Shown one piece after another: positions 60,170-64,000 of a stretch of DNA of 64,000 nucleotides. A program made the position numbers and the translations under genes. Numbering within the stretch: position 1 is the stretch's first letter; each line of letters starts with the position of its first letter. The stretch is from NCBI GenBank assembly GCA_964304625.1, contig OZ199838.1, forward strand, positions 5,580,001 through 5,644,000, read 5' to 3'. The DNA is from Kudoa neothunni. Lineage: Eukaryota > Cnidaria. The notes under the pieces were generated by a model. That model was not told where the DNA came from, did not search any database, and saw only the letters and a program-made list of their open reading frames with translations.

Positions 60170-60818
60170 GGAGATTATTATCTATCGATATTTTGAATGT
60201 TTGGTCTGTGCGTATTCTTAAAATGCAGCGTTCGAATTCCATGTGTGACAGAGACATTTATGAAATTTTGTAAAAATCACAATGTTTCAATAAATCTTTA
60301 AATCATCTTCACACTACCAAATGTTTCCATAAGTGTTTAGAAATTGTGATTTTGTCGGTTGAAGTTAATTTTTCCCATTATATGCTCTATCAAATGTTGA
60401 TTAACTGCTGCTATCTGACTTTGTATATAAATTCAGTGCAGATAGTTGTAATTTTATTTCACCAAATTATTTGAATTGTTTATGAGATAAGGCGCATTAA
60501 AGTTTGTGCTGGGCCGAAGGATATTTATTTAGTAATAAAAATTAATTTTCTTATGTTTTTTTCTATCTCTATATATTTTTTTATCTTGCATGAATAGTTG
60601 TGAATGAACTTTCTAAGCCGGACCAAAAATAACTTTTAGGGTAACATTTAACGGGATTTAAATTTCGCTAATCCAAATTGTTGAAAATATGTCACTTAAA
60701 AACTTGTAGTTATTTTGCATCTATGGGTTAATTTGGGATTTTAATATATTTTTTGAATGTTATTAAGAAATGTATCTATGCGACATCTTCCACAAGCAAC
60801 GCTGGGCAGTTCCCGCTA
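60170..60818 (-). repeat. Dispersed repeat R2, copy 2 (inverted)
   Basis: The reverse complement starts TAGCGGGAACTGCCCAGCG at 60818 and follows copy 1 (2439 onward) through CATAGATGCAAAATAACTA, CTTTAATGCGC and TTGCACTGAATT-like segments. It then passes straight through the CTTCAACC site where Merlin sits in copy 1. The two copies have diverged by many substitutions and small gaps. The left limit is approximate. Confidence 0.7.
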
Positions 60819-61666
60819 ATATTCTGATAAATGACTTAATCAGATTAGGTTTCTTATGGTGAATAACATTAAATTTCCGTTTACAAGCTCACCAAATGCT
60901 TTCAATTCTATTCGTTAGACCGTTTTGAGTGGACAAAAATTCTGTTGAACAATTAAATATATGTTTTTATTATGCTTCGTTTTTATCGTAAAAATCGACT
61001 CGCGCATCAGTGCTATTATATACTTTAGCCCTTAAATTAAGAATTTTATGTTACGATAACATGCTCAAGCTTTTATCAATCTAATATATGGGAAAAGTAA
61101 TAAGTAAGAGCTAAAGTAATAAAAGCTGCCATATTTGCGCAGGCGCGTAAAACTCATGATATCTTTTGCAATAATTTTTCAACTCAGGATGACCTTGAGG
61201 TAAAAGTAAGGAATGTTATTTTTTTAAAACAATATGAACACATTGATGATTGTATAGATTTCATTTACTCTAAAGTTTAAAAATACAATCTCACATTGAA
61301 TAGTCCTGTATAAACTCTTTAAATCGGCGCTCATATAAACGAATGTAACACAAGACCCGAACCGGGATTCGAAACTGGGTTCTTTGCATTAAAAGGCGAG
61401 GATGCCATACCGCACCGCTCTCGATCGCGCATCTATGGTTATTGGATTACAACCCTTATAATCCAGATATTACAACAAGAATTAATATATTAAAGCAGAA
61501 GTTTGAGTTTTTAAAAATATTAGAAGGTTATCAACTGAAGTCTCATCAATATAGTTAGCGGTATGATGTCTCGCGCAGCACTAGTGCGAAGTTTGCCTGA
61601 GACGGCCGCCGATATAATTAATTCGTGTACGATTATCTAAATTTAACAACTTGTTTAAATAAAAAA
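60819..61666. other. Intergenic, upstream of RPA2
   Basis: Presumed RPA2 promoter side. It contains the tRNA-like repeat at 61330-61440. No coding seen. Confidence 0.4.
61330..61440 (-). repeat. tRNA-derived SINE-like sequence
   Basis: On the minus strand: GAGAGCGGTGCGGTATGG (A-box-like), CCTCGCCTTTTAATGC (like the Lys anticodon arm) and CCAGTTTCGAATCCCGG (strong B box). The stems do not pair properly, so it is not a working tRNA gene. A shorter relative lies at 46100-46180. Confidence 0.45.
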
Positions 61667-62834
61667 ATGTTTGGAATGTTTGATAACGATCTAATGGGTG
61701 ATTATAACCACCCCGCGGGCTTATTTCCTTCTAGCCAAGGACAGGAAAGAGTAATCAAATTTTCTTTTCATCTAATTCAGCTCTGCTTATAACATGTATA
61801 TTTTTTAAATGAATATCTAGAAAACCGGCACCAAACCATCTCAAGTGATTATTCCAAGCACTGTGAATATGATTTTGAATGCTGAGTACTTTCCTTCGGA
61901 TGATTCGTTCAAATTTGGTCCCTACCAAATGCATCAGGTATTTTATTATCTAATGCTGGTTTTATTCACATTTTACGCCTTATCTAGTTGATGGTGGTTG
62001 GAATTATTCGAGAGATTGTTGATGATACAACGAATATTGCATTTAAAATTGACGATGGTACTCATCCTGAGTTTCTCTCAGGTAGATTTTGGTTATCGGA
62101 TAAGGTAGATTTATAGAATTGATTGGATTTGAGTGATTTCAATTTTTTTCATTTAAGGACGCTGTTCAAAGTGATAAACTTTCGCTTTGCCGGTACACCC
62201 TCTAACGATTTTAATTGCAAATTACGCGGTTATTTCTATATTGTAGGGAAGATATGTTTGTGAGAGTGAGTGGTTTATTGAAAGGAGCACCAGAAAATGG
62301 CCGAATCCTTATGATTTTCGATATCCAGCCTATCACCAACTACAACGAAATCACCTTTCATCTACTTAACACTATTCATTCCTATCTATATCAAACAAAG
62401 GTTTTATCGTGGTGGTTATTTTTATTAATTCCAATGGTAGGTTGTTTCGAAAGGTAGTAGCAATGCCAATCAATCTTCAGTATTAACCACGAACGATAAC
62501 GCGTTAAATATCGGTACAAATGAAAGATTCAGCAGCTTTCATGGTGCAGGCTTGAACGAACCTTATAAAACGGTACACGCTTATTGATGGTGCTCGCGCT
62601 CTATTTCATTCTTAGGTGTACGATGTTATCTCGAAATCGAAAATCAATGGAGGTATCGGTATTGAGGAAGTCAAAAGTAAACTACCTCATGTACCCGAAT
62701 CTGAGATAAGGTATTTTGGTTGAGTGAGATTGAGTGGTAGTTTCACTCTGTATAGATCTGTTGTCGATTTTTTGAGTGGAGAAGGCCATATCTACTGTAC
62801 AATTGATAATGACCACTTCAATATTACCGATTAA
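61667..62834 (+). CDS. RPA2: Replication protein A 32 kDa subunit (RPA2)
   Basis: RPA2 is the middle subunit of the RPA heterotrimer that coats single-stranded DNA in replication and repair. Eight exons (61667-61750, 61821-61937, 61988-62104, 62158-62192, 62247-62400, 62441-62572, 62616-62710, 62756-62834) sum to 813 nt, giving 270 residues, the same length as human RPA2, with all phases consistent. A short N-terminus (MFGMFDNDLMGDYN) replaces the Ser/Gly-rich phosphorylated region of vertebrates. The OB fold covers about residues 35-165: VIIPSTVNMILNAEY, MVVGIIREIVDDTTNIAFKIDDGT and FVRVSGLLKGAPENGRILMIFDIQPI. A Ser/Asn linker leads to the winged-helix domain VYDVISKSKINGGIGIEEVK, ending SVVDFLSGEGHIYCTIDNDHF, the surface that binds repair partners. 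Intact. Confidence 0.97.
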
Positions 62835-64000
62835 CTTCAATATATCGTCTAATGTGGTTTTAATGATTACATAATTGGATTTTTTTGTCCGCTTGGGAAT
62901 GTATAATTCGTTTTGACCAATCCTCATTATTTAAATATCTATGGGGATTCCAGTTCCCATAACATATGAATAAAATAACTTGCATCGTTCTCTATTGATA
63001 TAACTAATGGTCAAGGTGTGTTTCTTTGTTAAATTTGGTTTAATGCTGCAAAATCTGTTTTATTTTTTTATAAAGGTTCTTCGAGCTTTGAGTTAAAATT
63101 AAAATTTAGTTATTTAAAACATCTTTTAGTGAGCTAGAATAATATTTCCCGGAAAAAATTAGTACTGTTCTCCATCGTGAATAATGGAGAAATTTACTTC
63201 CTCTGATAGGTGGGGTCAAATTTAGGAAGGAACTATGGGTGGAAATTTTTCCGCGATAAATTTGACGAAACATTGTCACTGCGGATGGCGTACTTAGTGA
63301 CTACTAAAATTCGTTATTATAATCCACAATTTATAATTATTTTTCATATTAAAGACTTCAAGTCAATTTTATTTGGGTTTTTTAACATAAGTGAGAATAA
63401 TACTTTATTGTTAATCGAAAAATATCATTTATATGTGACTTTGATTCATAAAATATACATTCTTATATTATACGAAATTTTCGAAAATTATCATAGAAGG
63501 AAGTATAAATTCTTGCCTTTGAATACAAATTCATTTATATTTAATTATTTTTTAGTTTAAAAAAATTGTTTGTAGAAAAATTGAAAGTGTGACAGAAAAT
63601 TAAATGAGTTTTAATTGAAAAATTTCCATATATTTTTTTCCTTCTCACTAACTCTTATTTTTAACGTCAATAAGTTGATTTAATAATAAAAAAATAATTA
63701 TTCCTCTTAATCTTAATTGTATTTTTTATTATAAAATAAACGTGAAAACATTAATAACAGGCAAAACACGCAAATAAATATTTTTTGGAATGTAGTGTAA
63801 AACAAGGTTAGGCCTTATTATTCAATTTTTAAAATATCACCAAAATATTAATATCTAATTTAAGAACACATAAAAATATTTGAGAATTGATGTATAAATA
63901 AAAATGAATTCACGTTTTATTCCCACGATAATGTGACGTATTGGAACTTTTCGTTTTAGAAAGCAATAAATTCTAATTTTGATTTATTAACTCGTTTTCT
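62835..64000. other. Intergenic, AT-rich, right edge
   Basis: An open stretch at 63210-63560 (116 codons) is Ile/Phe/Tyr/Lys-rich and looks like chance. No other feature seen up to the edge. Confidence 0.45.

Noticed and set aside
61330-61440. Functional tRNA-Lys gene
   Set aside because: The T stem has mismatches, and the acceptor and anticodon stems do not pair; treated as a tRNA-derived repeat.
63210-63560. 116-codon ORF at the right edge
   Set aside because: Composition is that of random AT-rich sequence; no recognised motif or signal peptide.

Overview
This is an AT-rich eukaryotic window. Its host genes are split by many very short introns (typically 40-70 nt, GT..AG) and separated by gaps full of DNA transposons. 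Gene content (NLE1, TOP3A, RAE1, CTNNBL1, BLOC1S2, BCS1, TEX2, RPA2) is that of an animal or close relative. Short introns, strong AT bias and abundant Merlin, hAT, piggyBac and pogo elements would suit a small parasitic invertebrate such as a myxozoan or orthonectid; this is inference, and no sequence here fixes the species. I saw no CRISPR array, operon or LTR element.

Layout. 1-1.5 kb: 3' end of NLE1 (+), entering from the left edge. 1.8-6.1 kb: three mobile elements nested in each other (hAT-type MITE, an unclassified repeat called R2 here, and a young Merlin element). 7.9-12.6 kb: TOP3A (+), about 18 exons. 15.0 kb: a tiny possible gene (-). 16.2-18.0 kb: a secreted Ser/Thr-rich protein of 509 residues (-). 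19.3-20.1 kb: a second, broken Merlin transposase (-). 21.2-21.9 kb: a GC-rich island and an unassigned ORF. 22.8-29.8 kb: RAE1 (-), whose beta-propeller is preceded by a long FG-repeat region, with a piggyBac element in one intron. 30.4-33.8 kb: a cluster of nested hAT-type and pogo-type MITEs. 34.6-36.8 kb: CTNNBL1 (+). 38.4-38.8 kb: a BLOC1S2-like gene (-). 40.0-43.0 kb: a hAT element with target duplications and a decayed transposase. 46.9-48.4 kb: BCS1 (+). 52.5-55.6 kb: TEX2 (+). 55.9-58.3 kb: a decayed pogo-type element. 59.1-59.8 kb: a piggyBac relic. 60.2-60.8 kb: an inverted R2 copy. 61.7-62.8 kb: RPA2 (+).

The host genes are unrelated housekeeping genes: ribosome assembly (NLE1), DNA repair and replication (TOP3A, RPA2), mRNA export (RAE1), splicing-linked (CTNNBL1), organelle biogenesis (BLOC1S2), mitochondrial complex III assembly (BCS1) and ER lipid transfer (TEX2). 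They lie on both strands and do not look co-regulated. BCS1, RPA2, NLE1 and the secreted gene splice cleanly to uninterrupted reading frames. CTNNBL1 and RAE1 show several one-base frame jumps, mostly at short runs of one base, while protein similarity continues across each; I suspect sequencing or assembly error rather than gene death. The most unusual gene-level observation is the FG-RAE1 architecture. I did not find a clearly new multi-gene system.
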